From assembly GCA_035541875.1 (NCBI GenBank), contig DATKML010000014.1, positions 69,545 to 133,544 of the forward strand: DNA of 64,000 nt. Direction: 5' to 3'. Below the pieces are notes generated by a model. That model did not search any database. It was not told where the DNA came from and saw only the letters and a list, made by a program, of their open reading frames with translations. A program made the translations under genes and the position numbers. Below, one piece after another: positions 42,849 through 51,444 of the stretch; the first letter of the stretch is position 1; each line of letters starts with the position of its first letter. This stretch comes from JAJPHI01 sp035541875 (GTDB taxonomy: Bacteria > Desulfobacterota > Binatia > Binatales > Binataceae).

Positions 42849-44015
42849 CTATCTGCCGAAGACGGGATTCTTTCCGAGCAGTGCAGCGCCGTGGCGCGTG
42901 AGCAAACCGTCTGAGACCCCGATATGTTGCGTTAGCGTATGGATATCGCGCAGATGCCGCTGGAGCGGTGACGCTTCATACACTGCGGTTCCCCCGGCGG
43001 CGCTGTAGCAGAAGTCAACGACGCTCGCCGCAGTCGTGGCGGCCCACACTGCAGTCGCGCTCGGCTCCGCGATCTGTTCAGGTGAGAGCTCTCGTCCCGA
43101 ACACAGGGACGACCAGAATGACTCCGCGCAGGATTGCAGCACGCTCCGTGCGGCCCGCAGGCTACTGTCGGCTCGTCCCATGTCGTGTTGAAAGACCGGG
43201 CTGTCGATCATCGCATCAAGCGCGAAAAGCCTGCGCTTGAGAGTCTTGGCCAAGGCGATCGTATCGTCCAACGCATGCCGCGCTATCCCGATCGCAACCG
43301 ACGCGATATGCAGACCAAATTGAGGGAGCAGCTGCTGGTAAAGAGGGCCGGTAATCGAGGTTTGCCCAAAGAGCGGATCGATAAGGTCGTCAGATTGAAC
43401 CGACAGCCTCTCGACGACGAAATCGTTGCTTCCCGTCCCGCGCAAACCAAGGACCCGCCATGTATCTACCACTTGCGCCTGATCTCTTCGGACGACAGCC
43501 AAACGCGTTTCCGGTAGGCCGGAGGCCGAGTTCATGCGGGGCGCCCCGCTCACCGAAATGACGCAGTGTCCCAACAGCCATTCCGCGTGGAGACATCCGC
43601 TGGCGAAAGGCCATCGCCCGCTCACTTCGAAGCCGTTTTCGACGGCCTTGGCCTCGCCGCCCAAAGTGAACGAACCGGCGCTGATTACATCTGGAGTGTG
43701 AGCGAAAACGGTGTCGAAGCGATGCCGCGGAAGAAACGTCAGCAGCATCGTTCCTTCGACCGCGATCATCACGATCCACCCTGTGGAACCGTCAGCGCGG
43801 CCCAAGGCTTCCAGAATTGGCAGACTTGATGGCAGATCAAGTTCGAGACCGCCGTGGCTGCGCGGGGCGAACATGCGAAAGAAGCCCGCTGCCTTGATTT
43901 GATCGAGCAAATCACGAGATACCTCGCGCGCCGTCTCCGTTTCTTCGGCGCGCGAGGTAATTCTTGGCGCAAGCTCGAGGGCAGCTTGCAGAAGCGATGC
44001 CGCTACTCCAGCCAT
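42849..44015 (-). CDS. Acyl-CoA dehydrogenase-like flavoprotein (group D monooxygenase type)
   Basis: The 388-residue protein has the acyl-CoA dehydrogenase fold as seen in two-component flavin monooxygenases (HsaA/DszC/HpaB-like). Features include LLDQIKAAGFFRMFAPRSHGGLELDLPSSLPILEALGRADGSTGWIVMI, GSFTLGGEAKAVENGFEVSGRWPFASGC, VVDTWRVLGLRGTGSNDF and QRHLRDIHTLTQH near the end. A catalytic Glu typical of true dehydrogenases is not obvious, which favours the oxygenase-like group. The start at 44015 (MAGVAAS) is preferred over 44069, which would run into the SDR gene upstream. It lies 28 bp from that SDR gene. Confidence 0.84.
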   Translation of the reverse strand: MAGVAASLLQAALELAPRITSRAEETETAREVSRDLLDQIKAAGFFRMFAPRSHGGLELDLPSSLPILEALGRADGSTGWIVMIAVEGTMLLTFLPRHRFDTVFAHTPDVISAGSFTLGGEAKAVENGFEVSGRWPFASGCLHAEWLLGHCVISVSGAPRMNSASGLPETRLAVVRRDQAQVVDTWRVLGLRGTGSNDFVVERLSVQSDDLIDPLFGQTSITGPLYQQLLPQFGLHIASVAIGIARHALDDTIALAKTLKRRLFALDAMIDSPVFQHDMGRADSSLRAARSVLQSCAESFWSSLCSGRELSPEQIAEPSATAVWAATTAASVVDFCYSAAGGTAVYEASPLQRHLRDIHTLTQHIGVSDGLLTRHGAALLGKNPVFGR

Positions 44016-44043
44016 CAAATCGCCGTCGACCTGCAGAAGGGTT

Positions 44044-44766
44044 TTAGGCCCTACCGTAGACCGGCACAACGACGCCTGAGGTGACCTGATTCTGCTCCGA
44101 ACTCAGGAACGCGAGCGTCTTGGCGATATCCGCCGGCTTCACCCAGTTCTCGTGCTTCGCCTTGGGCATCGCCTTGCGATTCGCATCCGTATCGATAGTG
44201 CTTGGCGCGATCGCATTGACCAGCACATTATCGTTGAGGACTTCTTCAGCGAGTGACGCAGTGAAGGTTTTGATGGCGCCCTTCGCGATCGCATACGCCG
44301 CGAATTCACCCGCTCCGGTGAGCCCGGTTCGCGAGCTGACGGAGACGACACGTCCGTACTTGTTCTTCTGCATGATCGGCACAACCGCGCGGCAGCAGAG
44401 GAAAGTGGGCTTGAGATTGAGATCGAACATCGTCTGCCATTCGGACAGCGTGGTCTCGGCGACTGTTTTGAAGCCCCAGAAGCCACCCACCAGGTTGATC
44501 AGGATATCTACTCGGCCGAAGCGCTTTTCGACATCGCCGGCGAATTTCCCGACCTCTTCTTCGCTGCCCAGATCGACTTTACTGAGCATGATGTTGGCTT
44601 CGGGGAAACGCCCGGCCATCTGCTGATTGAAAAGTGGGACCTCAGCTTCGACGATCCACGGTACGGCGACCTTGGCGCCGTTAGCCAGAAAATGCTCAGC
44701 GACGGCGCGACCCAATGCGCCAGTTCCCCCAGTGATTATCGCGACTCGATCTTTCAACAATTCCAT
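44044..44766 (-). CDS. SDR-family oxidoreductase
   Basis: The 240-residue protein has the SDR cofactor motif TGGTGALGRAVAEHF (TGxxxGxG), INLVGG in place of NNAG, SVSSRTG with the catalytic Ser, and YAIAKGA (YxxxK). It resembles 3-oxoacyl-ACP-reductase-like SDRs. It is on the same strand as the acyl-CoA-dehydrogenase-like gene that follows, suggesting a shared pathway. Substrate unknown. Confidence 0.9.
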   Translation of the reverse strand: MELLKDRVAIITGGTGALGRAVAEHFLANGAKVAVPWIVEAEVPLFNQQMAGRFPEANIMLSKVDLGSEEEVGKFAGDVEKRFGRVDILINLVGGFWGFKTVAETTLSEWQTMFDLNLKPTFLCCRAVVPIMQKNKYGRVVSVSSRTGLTGAGEFAAYAIAKGAIKTFTASLAEEVLNDNVLVNAIAPSTIDTDANRKAMPKAKHENWVKPADIAKTLAFLSSEQNQVTSGVVVPVYGRA

Positions 44767-44900
44767 CGAAATGGCCTCCAGTAGTTTGCGGCTGTTCTTA
44801 CGTCGTGCACGCAGGTTAGGGAACTTCGATGGACCCGTCCAGCTTTCGCTCGCTGGATACGCTCTGACCCGTGATCCGGAGACGGGAGAATCGGCATGGC

Positions 44901-45509
44901 TTACGCGGACAAATCTCCACGAAGGATCCAGGCGAGGCCGTAGCCCGCCACGAAGAAGCGCACCAGCTCCTCGCCGTAGATAGCGAGCGTGGCTGCCCAG
45001 GCTGACTCGGCGGCGATTCGCGATAGCGCAGTGCTAATCAAGGGCGCCGCTGCTCCACCGACGGCCCCGGCGATCGCAAATGCCGCGAAGCCCGCTAGGA
45101 CATAGCGGGAGGAACGGAGCAGGAGTCCGATCGCGACCGCACCAACAATACCCGTCGCAATCGCAGGCATCAGCAAAGTGAAATAGAAGCTGGTCACCAT
45201 ATCGAGCGTCGCGCCATCATAAGGGATGGCTCGGCCTGCTTGATACAGCCCTCGGGCGAGCCATGGATAGAAAATAAAGGCGAGGGCGAAGCGGCTACCT
45301 GCAGCGATACTCCGGAACATCAGGGTGCCGCCGATGAGCCCAATCAAAGCGAAAAGGAAAGGGTCGGAGAGCGCGTCGAGCCAAGCCGGCTCGCGATTAT
45401 CGACGTGGAGAATAAACAGAAAGATTGCGATCGCCGCCGAAACGGCAGTCCCGAAGGCAAAGCCGGCTGCTGAGGCGAGAGGTGTCCTGACAGGCGATTC
45501 AGTAGGCAT
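44901..45509 (-). CDS. Multi-pass membrane protein, unknown function
   Basis: From MPTESPVRTPL (45509) the 202-residue protein has about five hydrophobic segments (GFAFGTAVSAAIAIFLFIL; PFLFALIGLIGGTLMF; TSFYFTLLMPAIATGIVGAVAIGLLL; RYVLAGFAAFAIAGAVGGAAAPL; the C-terminal LVRFFVAGYGLAWIL). The open frame continues to 45848, but that part is the antisense of rpoZ and the sigma factor gene, so the inner start is used. No known family recognised. It is divergent from rpoZ with 85 bp between starts. Confidence 0.65.
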   Translation of the reverse strand: MPTESPVRTPLASAAGFAFGTAVSAAIAIFLFILHVDNREPAWLDALSDPFLFALIGLIGGTLMFRSIAAGSRFALAFIFYPWLARGLYQAGRAIPYDGATLDMVTSFYFTLLMPAIATGIVGAVAIGLLLRSSRYVLAGFAAFAIAGAVGGAAAPLISTALSRIAAESAWAATLAIYGEELVRFFVAGYGLAWILRGDLSA

Positions 45510-45594
45510 CGGCGTAGTATGCCAAAATCCGGCGGGGCTTAGGCAAGCGGGCTTCGTTGACAATGGTCGAAAGGGGCCGGACAATTGAGCGGTC

Positions 45595-45792
45595 ATGGCA
45601 AGAATCACCGTAGAAGACTGTCTCGATAAGATTCCGAACCGCTTTGAGTTGGTTCTGGGCGCGGCGCGACGCGCCAAGTTGCTTCTGAAGGGCGCGCGTC
45701 CGCTCGTCGAATCCGATAACAAAGAAGTCGTTACTGCGCTGCGCGAGATCGCGGCAGGCAAAGTCTCGATCGCCGAGCCCGAGGCGCGGTAA
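45595..45792 (+). CDS. rpoZ: RNA polymerase omega subunit
   Basis: The 65-residue protein MARITVEDCLDKIPNRFELVLGAARRAKLLLKGA...NKEVVTALREIAAGKVSI matches RpoZ throughout, including RFELV..AA.RA. and the EI..GKV end. Omega helps assemble RNA polymerase and bind ppGpp. The sigma factor gene begins 31 bp later, so two polymerase subunits may be co-transcribed. Confidence 0.96.
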   Translation: MARITVEDCLDKIPNRFELVLGAARRAKLLLKGARPLVESDNKEVVTALREIAAGKVSIAEPEAR

Positions 45793-45822
45793 TTTTTCCC
45801 ATCTGCGCGGCGGTTGCACCGA

Positions 45823-46944
45823 ATGGCGCGCAAAGCTAATCGAAGCAAGGCGGCCAGTGTCTCGAAGGCGGGAGCGACCCCGGTTCGGCGTGTTGCTCCT
45901 GCGGATGTCGATCACGATGAAGATGTGGTCGAAGCCGAAGCGGTTCGTCTGGAGCCCGACGCTGAGGAACCGGTCGATGCCCCCACCGATCCCGTCGAAC
46001 TGAGTTCCTATCACGAGGAAGAAGAACCGCTGGACGAGGCTGTCGCTGAAAGCCGGCTTCCCGGAATTGACGAAGAAGGCGCAGCGAGCGGACCACTCGT
46101 TCCATATGATCCGCTCAATCGCTATCTGGCGGAAATCCGGCGTTTCCCGCTGCTCTCGCGCGAGGAAGAGACGGCGATCGCCCATCGATATGTTCAAAAT
46201 CGCGACCCTAACGATGCCTATCGCTTGGTGACTGCCAACCTACGGCTGGTAGTCAAAATCGCCAACGAGTTCGCTCGCGCCTCGCGCAACCTCCTCGATC
46301 TAATCCAGGAGGGTAATGTCGGCTTGATGGAGGCGGTGAAGAACTTCGATCCCTACCGCGGAATTCGCTTCCCGTCCTACGCCGTATGGTGGGTAAGGGC
46401 CTATATCTATCGCTACCTGATCAACAACTGGCGCCTGGTCAAAATCGGCACGACCCAAGCCCAGCGGAAGCTCTTTTTCAATTTGCGCAAGGAGACCGAG
46501 CGTCTCGAGGCCGAAGGCTTCACCGCCCAACCCAAACTGCTGGCCCAGCGTATGGGTGTGAAGGAGAGCGAGGTCCGGGAGATGCAGGATAGGATGGCGC
46601 AGAGCGAGGTCTCGCTCGATCAGCCAGCGAGTCCCGACGACGATACGCGCTTGATCGACGCGCTTCCGGACAACGCGCTTAACCCCGAAGAGGCAACCGC
46701 GCGGGCCCAATGGCGTAATTTCGCCCATGAGCAGGTCGAAGCCTTCGCCCAGCAGCTCAAGGACAAGGAGCTGGAGATTTTCCGCTCGCGCCTGATGGCC
46801 GAAGAGCCACCGACGCTGCAAGAAATCGGTGATCGCCTCGGCGTGAGCCGCGAACGAGTAAGGCAAATTGAAACGCGCCTAAAGCAAAGGCTGCGCGAAT
46901 TTCTGCAAGAGCGCGCCGAAGATATCGACCACGCCGAGACCTGA
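45823..46944 (+). CDS. rpoH: Sigma-70 family factor, RpoH (sigma-32)-like
   Basis: Residues 1 to about 90 are an acidic, Pro/Glu-rich extension absent from E. coli RpoH. Then come region 1.2 (LNRYLAEIRRFPLLSREEETAIAHRYV), region 2 (LVTANLRLVVKIANEFARASRNLLDLIQEGNVGLMEAVKNFDPYRGIRFPSYAVWWVRAYIYRYLINN) and the RpoH-box-like stretch TTQAQRKLFFNLRKE. Region 4.2 is PTLQEIGDRLGVSRERVRQIETRLKQRLREFL. The QRKLFFNLR box favours the heat-shock type over RpoD. ATG at 45823 is used; TTG at 45814 is also open. Confidence 0.9.
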   Translation: MARKANRSKAASVSKAGATPVRRVAPADVDHDEDVVEAEAVRLEPDAEEPVDAPTDPVELSSYHEEEEPLDEAVAESRLPGIDEEGAASGPLVPYDPLNRYLAEIRRFPLLSREEETAIAHRYVQNRDPNDAYRLVTANLRLVVKIANEFARASRNLLDLIQEGNVGLMEAVKNFDPYRGIRFPSYAVWWVRAYIYRYLINNWRLVKIGTTQAQRKLFFNLRKETERLEAEGFTAQPKLLAQRMGVKESEVREMQDRMAQSEVSLDQPASPDDDTRLIDALPDNALNPEEATARAQWRNFAHEQVEAFAQQLKDKELEIFRSRLMAEEPPTLQEIGDRLGVSRERVRQIETRLKQRLREFLQERAEDIDHAET

Positions 46945-47062
46945 TAGCTCCAGCCGAATAAAACCCGAAGCACGCCGCTGGGGTACTATCGATCATTTTT
47001 CCACAGGGGCTTGTGAAGGCTTTCCACAGGCTGCGATAATAGCCTAGGCGGCGGTCCTTGAT

Positions 47063-47791
47063 ATGGAACAGCGCAGTTGCGCGATGGTGGTGGTGGGGAA
47101 TGAGATTCTGTCCGGCAAGGTGCAGGACACGAATGCCTATTTTGCCGCCCGCGAATTGCGCCGAATCGGCGTCACCCTCAAACGTATCAGCGTAGTGCCC
47201 GACGAACTCGATCCGATTGGCGAGGAGGTCGTTTCCTGCGCCCGATCGCACGATTTCGTAATTACGTCCGGCGGCGTAGGTCCGACCCACGACGACATCA
47301 CGATCGAGGCTATTGCCCGCGCTTTCGCCCGCAAACTTGTAATTCATCCTGAACTGGAAGCGCTCGTCCGCAAGTATTTCGGCGACCGAGCGGAATCAGG
47401 AATGAAGATGGCGGAGATTCCCGAGGGTGGCACGCTCAACGACTCGGGAGATTTGCGCTTCCCGACCGTCCAACTCGAGAACGTTTATATTTTGCCCGGA
47501 ATCCCGCAAATCTTTGAGCGCAAACTTTCGGGGTTGCTGGAACGTTTCGCGACCGATCCCTATTTCCTGCGCGTGATTTATACGAACGCAGGCGAGGACC
47601 AGATCGCCGAATATCTGAATACCTGTTTGAAGAGTTATCCCGATTTGATGCTCGGTTCGTATCCGCGAATCGGAGATCCGGCTTATCGGGTGAAAGTTAC
47701 GCTGGAATCGAAAGAGCGCGATTACCTGGAACGTGCCTTTAATCATCTGATGGAACTGCTGCCCGGTACGATGGTGGTGAGGACGGAATAA
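47063..47791 (+). CDS. CinA-like molybdopterin-binding domain protein (COG1058)
   Basis: The 242-residue protein has the MoCF-like fold of CinA N-terminal domains: CAMVVVGNEILSGKVQDTNAYFAARELRRIGVTLKRISVVPDE, HDFVITSGGVGPTHDDITIEAIARAF and VYILPGIPQIFERKLSGL. It lacks the C-terminal nicotinamide-nucleotide amidohydrolase domain of full CinA. Related stand-alone proteins hydrolyse ADP-ribose or FAD; the function here is open. It follows the sigma factor gene by 118 bp. Confidence 0.88.
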   Translation: MEQRSCAMVVVGNEILSGKVQDTNAYFAARELRRIGVTLKRISVVPDELDPIGEEVVSCARSHDFVITSGGVGPTHDDITIEAIARAFARKLVIHPELEALVRKYFGDRAESGMKMAEIPEGGTLNDSGDLRFPTVQLENVYILPGIPQIFERKLSGLLERFATDPYFLRVIYTNAGEDQIAEYLNTCLKSYPDLMLGSYPRIGDPAYRVKVTLESKERDYLERAFNHLMELLPGTMVVRTE

Positions 47792-47816
47792 GTTTTTTCT
47801 GGTGGAGGATAAAGTT

Positions 47817-48533
47817 ATGCGGTTCGGTCTAACAAAGGTTTCTGTGCTGACGATGGCGGTAGCTTTGGCGAGTGGTTCGATGGCTCTCGCGCAAGACAAC
47901 ACCGTTAATCCCGCTTCGACCTCAAAGACACCTCAGGTGACCCAGCCGTCGGAAGGTGGGGTTAACTGGAAAGGCGTTGGCGTTGGTGCCGGAACGATGG
48001 CCGGTAATGTCCTCTATGTCCCGGCGAAGCTGGCCTACGGCCTACTTGGCGGTATCGGTGGAGGCGCTGCCTGGGCGCTGACGGGAGGGAACACTCAAGT
48101 CGCCAATACCGTATGGCGCAGTTCGCTTGGTGGGGATTATATCCTCACGCCCGATATGATTGAGGGCAAGCAGAAGGTCCACTTCACTGGACCGACCAAT
48201 ACCGCACCTGCAGGAGACGAGACTAGTTCGGCGGCCACGACCACTTCTTCGGCGAGTCTGGCGAGCGCGAGCCCCACGACTTCATCGAGCTATCCGGCAA
48301 CCAGCACGAGTTCATCGCTGAACTCGAGTTCGACGTCTTCGTCCTCGATGGCGCCGAGTTCATCAAGCGCGTATAGCGGCGGATCGCATCCGCTTGATAG
48401 CGGCGCAGGTCCGGTGAGCGGGTCAGCGACGACCAGCAGTTACAAGGCACCGAGCACTGTCAGTAGTTCAAGCTATAGCAGCAGCGCGAGTACTGCGACG
48501 GCCGCGCCCAAGCTGAACACGAGTATTGAATAA
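47817..48533 (+). CDS. Secreted Ser-rich protein of unknown function
   Basis: A strong GGTGGAGG Shine-Dalgarno precedes ATG 47817. The 238-residue product has a Sec signal (MRFGLTKVSVLTMAVALASGSMALAQ). A conserved-looking Gly-rich segment (GVNWKGVGVGAGTMAGNVLYVPAKLAYGLLGGIGGGAAWALTGGNTQVANTVWRSSLGGDYILTPDMI) could sit in a membrane. From about residue 140 comes a long, disordered Ser/Thr/Ala-rich tail. No function is known to me. It ends 7 bp before the ArsC-like selenoprotein candidate and may share its transcript. Confidence 0.7.
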   Translation: MRFGLTKVSVLTMAVALASGSMALAQDNTVNPASTSKTPQVTQPSEGGVNWKGVGVGAGTMAGNVLYVPAKLAYGLLGGIGGGAAWALTGGNTQVANTVWRSSLGGDYILTPDMIEGKQKVHFTGPTNTAPAGDETSSAATTTSSASLASASPTTSSSYPATSTSSSLNSSSTSSSSMAPSSSSAYSGGSHPLDSGAGPVSGSATTSSYKAPSTVSSSSYSSSASTATAAPKLNTSIE

Positions 48534-48540
48534 AGAGAGC

Positions 48541-48891
48541 ATGAAGAAAGCACGATTTCTCTGGAAATCCACCTGAACTACTTGTCGCAACGCAAGAGGG
48601 TTCTTGCGTACCGATCTTGGAGTGGAATTGGACGAGCGCGACTATGCGAAGCAACCACTGAATCGCGTCGAGCTCGAGGAGCTTTTTGCAGGTCGCGACC
48701 CGCGGGATTTTATCAATCCCAAGAGTCCGGCCTTCAAGGCGATGGAGCTCAAGGGTAAGGATTTGACACTGGAACAGGCGATTGGGCTGATGGTCAAGGA
48801 GCCGAACCTGATCAAGCGTCCCCTGACGATTAAGGGCAAGACGATCATCGCGGGCTTCGATCAGGAGGCGCTGCGCAAGGCTCTCGCGTAA
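48541..48891 (+). CDS. Candidate selenoprotein: ArsC/Spx-like thioredoxin-fold protein with in-frame UGA (Sec)
   Basis: ATG at 48541 opens MKKARFLWKST, then TGA (48574-48576), then TTCRNARGFLRTDLGVELDERDYAKQPLNRVELEELFAGRDPRDFINPKS...LMVKEPNLIKRPLTIKGKTIIAGFDQEALRKALA to the stop. COG1393 (ArsC-related) proteins have KPTCTTCRKA here, so the TGA sits exactly at the first Cys of CxxC, giving UxxC. A perfect hairpin at 48590-48609 starts 13 nt after the UGA. It has a GGGU loop, 21 nt between UGA and loop, and a G at the first loop position, matching bacterial SECIS rules. Without recoding, only an N-truncated frame from TTG 48604, lacking the redox motif, would be called. With Sec at residue 12 the protein has 116 residues, the family's usual length. 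Its role would be redox or thiol-dependent reduction; arsenate reduction is unproven. Confidence 0.8.
48590..48609 (+). promoter_or_regulatory. Putative bacterial SECIS element
   Basis: ACGCAAGA (48590-48597) and TCTTGCGT (48602-48609) form a perfect 8-bp stem with loop GGGU (48598-48601), inside the coding sequence just downstream of the in-frame UGA at 48574-48576. SelB-binding hairpins of bacteria sit at this distance and have a G in the first two loop bases. Confidence 0.7.
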
Positions 48892-48924
48892 GTTACGACT
48901 GCGAGTCAGTGCCGCGACGCGGAA

Positions 48925-50292
48925 GTGGTTCCAGCCCGACTGCTGTCTGATCCGCGTATCACGACACGGATTCCTGGAGACCCTGATCCGCGCGGACAGT
49001 GCGTTCTCTACTGGATGCGACGTTCGCAGCGCGTATCAGACAATCCGGCGCTCGAAACAGCAATTGCAATCGCAAACGAGGTGAGGCTTCCTCTCCTCGT
49101 TTTCTTTTGTCTCCGCGATCTCCCCGATACGAGTATCCGCACTATCAGCTTCATGGTGGACGGGCTCCGAGAGACAGCCGAAAGCCTGGAAAATCGTAGT
49201 GTCGGTTTCGTGCTGCGTCATGCGCGGGGGCGCGCAAGCGATGAACTCGGCCGCCTCTGCGATGAGGTGCATCCATCGGCTGTTGTGACGGACGAGAACG
49301 CGCTCGGTGGAATCGATGGATGGAAGCGACTCGTTCCCGCCGACTTTCGATTGCCGTTGGTGACTGTCGATGCGGACGTGATCGTGCCAAGTGCGCTCTT
49401 GCCGAAAGAGCATTTCGCGGCCCGCACGATACGTCCAAAAATCCATCAGCAACTCGATCGTTTCCTCCGCCCCGTCGAGAAGTATCGCGTGCAAGTCCGG
49501 TGGGAGCGGGACGTCGCCGGACTCCTTCCCGAAGCGACCCTCCTCAATCGCCTAACGCTGGATCGGTCGATTGGGGTGACTCACTTCAAGGGTGGAACCG
49601 CAAACGGGATGCTTGATCTGAAGTCGTTCCTGAAAGGGCGGCTCGACGGCTATGCGATCCGCCGAAATCATCCGGAGGTCGACGGAACGAGCCAGCTCTC
49701 GCCGTATATTCATTTTGGGCAGCTTGGGCCGCATACGATTGCCCTCGCGGTGCGGGATGCTGACGCGCCTGAAGCGGATCGCGAAGCGTTCCTGGAAGAG
49801 TTTATCGTGCGTCGTGAACTCGCGATCAACTTCGTGCGCTTCAATCGACACTACAAGTCGCTGGTGAGTTGCGAGCCGTGGGCGCTGCGTACGTTGCGCG
49901 AGCATGCGGACGATCCGCGTCCCTATCGCTACAGCGAGCGGCAATTCGAGAACGCTGAGACGCACGACGCATTATGGAATGCGGCACAGCGCCAAATGGT
50001 GCGCAGTGGATGGATGCATGGCTACGTCCGAATGTATTGGGCGAAGAAGATCCTCGAATGGAGCCCATCGGCGGAGGCCGCCTACGAAATCGCGGTGCGG
50101 TTGAACGATTGCTACGAACTCGACGGACGCGACGCCAATGGATACGCCGGAATTGCATGGGCGATCGGCGGCAAACATGATCGTGCGTGGGGGCCCGAAC
50201 GGCCGATCTATGGCAAAATTCGTTATATGTCGGCGGCTAGTACCGGGCGCAAATTCGACAGCCGGTCCTATATCGCGCGATGGCGGGAATGA
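48925..50292 (+). CDS. phr: Class II cyclobutane pyrimidine dimer photolyase
   Basis: The 455-residue protein has the class II photolyase opening CVLYWMRRSQRVSDNPALETAIAIANEVRLPLLVFFCL and the FAD domain GTSQLSPYIHFGQLGPHTIALAV. The class II C-terminal signature is also present: EEFIVRRELAINFVRFN..Y, LWNAAQRQMVRSGWMHGYVRMYWAKKILEW and NDCYELDGRDANGYAGIAWAIGGKHDRAW. It repairs UV dimers using blue light. The start is GTG at 48925. Its stop overlaps the DUF523/DUF1722 gene. Confidence 0.94.
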   Translation: MVPARLLSDPRITTRIPGDPDPRGQCVLYWMRRSQRVSDNPALETAIAIANEVRLPLLVFFCLRDLPDTSIRTISFMVDGLRETAESLENRSVGFVLRHARGRASDELGRLCDEVHPSAVVTDENALGGIDGWKRLVPADFRLPLVTVDADVIVPSALLPKEHFAARTIRPKIHQQLDRFLRPVEKYRVQVRWERDVAGLLPEATLLNRLTLDRSIGVTHFKGGTANGMLDLKSFLKGRLDGYAIRRNHPEVDGTSQLSPYIHFGQLGPHTIALAVRDADAPEADREAFLEEFIVRRELAINFVRFNRHYKSLVSCEPWALRTLREHADDPRPYRYSERQFENAETHDALWNAAQRQMVRSGWMHGYVRMYWAKKILEWSPSAEAAYEIAVRLNDCYELDGRDANGYAGIAWAIGGKHDRAWGPERPIYGKIRYMSAASTGRKFDSRSYIARWRE

Positions 50293-51275
50293 AACGAGAG
50301 TATCCTGAGGGCGATAGCCACAAATCCGAGACCCCAATTCGGATAGGGGTTTCGGCCTGCTTGCTTGGTCAGGAAGTCCGCTTCGATGCCGGCCACAAGC
50401 GCGACTCGTTCCTTGTCGATACGCTCGGCGCTTTCGTTGAGTTTGTTCCTGTCTGTCCCGAGTTCGAACTAGGTCTGGGCGTTCCGCGCGAGACGCTTCG
50501 CCTTGAGCGCGATGGTGATGACATCCGCCTGGTCGCGCCGCGCAGCGGGAGTGACCATACTAAGGCGATGCGCGCGTTCGCGTCGAAGCGCACGGCGGCG
50601 CTCGCCGACGAAGATCTCTCAGGCTACGTCCTCAAGAAGGGTTCGCCGAGTTGCGGGATGGAACGGGTGCGTGTCTATGGCAGCTCAGGGATGCCGTCGC
50701 ACGATGGGCGTGGGCTTTTCGCGTCGGCCTTGATGCAGCGCTATCCGCATCTGCCGGTCGAAGAGGAGGGGAGACTCAACGATCCGCGATTGCGTGAAAA
50801 TTTTATCGAACGGATTTTCGCGTACTATCGACTGAGGACTTTTTTCGCTGGCCGCTGGACGCAGGGTGGACTAGTCGCGTTTCACACCGCGTACAAGCTG
50901 CAGCTGATGGCTCATTCGCCACGCCATTATCGCGAGATGGGGCGTATCGTCGCCGAAGCCCGCAACAGCGATCGCGCTAAACTGCGCGAGACTTACGAGA
51001 CCTCGTTCATGGAGGCGATGGCAACAATCGCGACGTCCGCGCGCCATGTGAATGTCCTGCAACATATCGCAGGCTACTTTCGCGAGCATCTCGACTCCAC
51101 CGGACGGCGCGAACTGGCTACACTGATCAAGGACTACCGCCAGGGCCTTGTCCCGCTGATTGTTCCGATAACGCTCATTCGCCATTACGTGCGGCTTTAC
51201 GATATCGCCTATCTCAAAGGGCAACTCTACCTCGAGCCGCATCCGAAGGAACTGATGCTGCGGAATCACGTCTAA
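50280..51275 (+). CDS. DUF523-DUF1722 fusion protein
   Basis: Residues about 15-165 are DUF523 (IRIGVSACLLGQEVRFDAGHKRDSFLVDTLGAFVEFVPVCPEFELGLGVPRETLRLE, with GYVLKKGSPSCGMERVRVY). Residues about 195-315 are DUF1722 (GGLVAFHTAYKLQLMAHSPRHYREMGRIVA...YRQGLVPLIVPITLIRHYVRLYDIAYLKGQLYLEPHP). The Cys residues in SACLL, PVCPE and SPSCG may bind an iron-sulfur cluster. In enterobacteria the equivalent ybgA lies beside phr, the same pairing as here, with a 13-nt overlap. Its role is not settled but plausibly linked to photolyase function. Confidence 0.9.
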   Translation: MAGMKREYPEGDSHKSETPIRIGVSACLLGQEVRFDAGHKRDSFLVDTLGAFVEFVPVCPEFELGLGVPRETLRLERDGDDIRLVAPRSGSDHTKAMRAFASKRTAALADEDLSGYVLKKGSPSCGMERVRVYGSSGMPSHDGRGLFASALMQRYPHLPVEEEGRLNDPRLRENFIERIFAYYRLRTFFAGRWTQGGLVAFHTAYKLQLMAHSPRHYREMGRIVAEARNSDRAKLRETYETSFMEAMATIATSARHVNVLQHIAGYFREHLDSTGRRELATLIKDYRQGLVPLIVPITLIRHYVRLYDIAYLKGQLYLEPHPKELMLRNHV

Positions 51276-51370
51276 ATACCTCGCGCTTGCCGTCACAGCG
51301 AGGCGCGTAGTAATGGTCCCGCTAGCAGTTAATTCTCGTCACCTCGCGCACGGTTGCAGCGAAAAAGGCT

Positions 51371-51422
51371 CCGGATTCCGGGATTCCTCGCGCGCCAGGC
51401 ATCGTACACGCGCGGGAATGAC
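51371..51422. repeat. Imperfect intergenic inverted repeat
   Basis: GGGATTCCTCGCGCGC and CGCGCGGGAATGAC face each other across a short spacer. This resembles the 'GTCATTCCCGCG' family of dispersed intergenic palindromes. It lies upstream of the luciferase-like gene at 51445. Copy number in the genome cannot be seen here. Confidence 0.4.
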
Positions 51423-51444
51423 AAAACGGAAGGTGGAGGTAACT

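Noticed and set aside
45510..45848. Upstream extension of the membrane protein frame
   Set aside because: It runs antisense through rpoZ and the start of the sigma factor gene, both certain genes.
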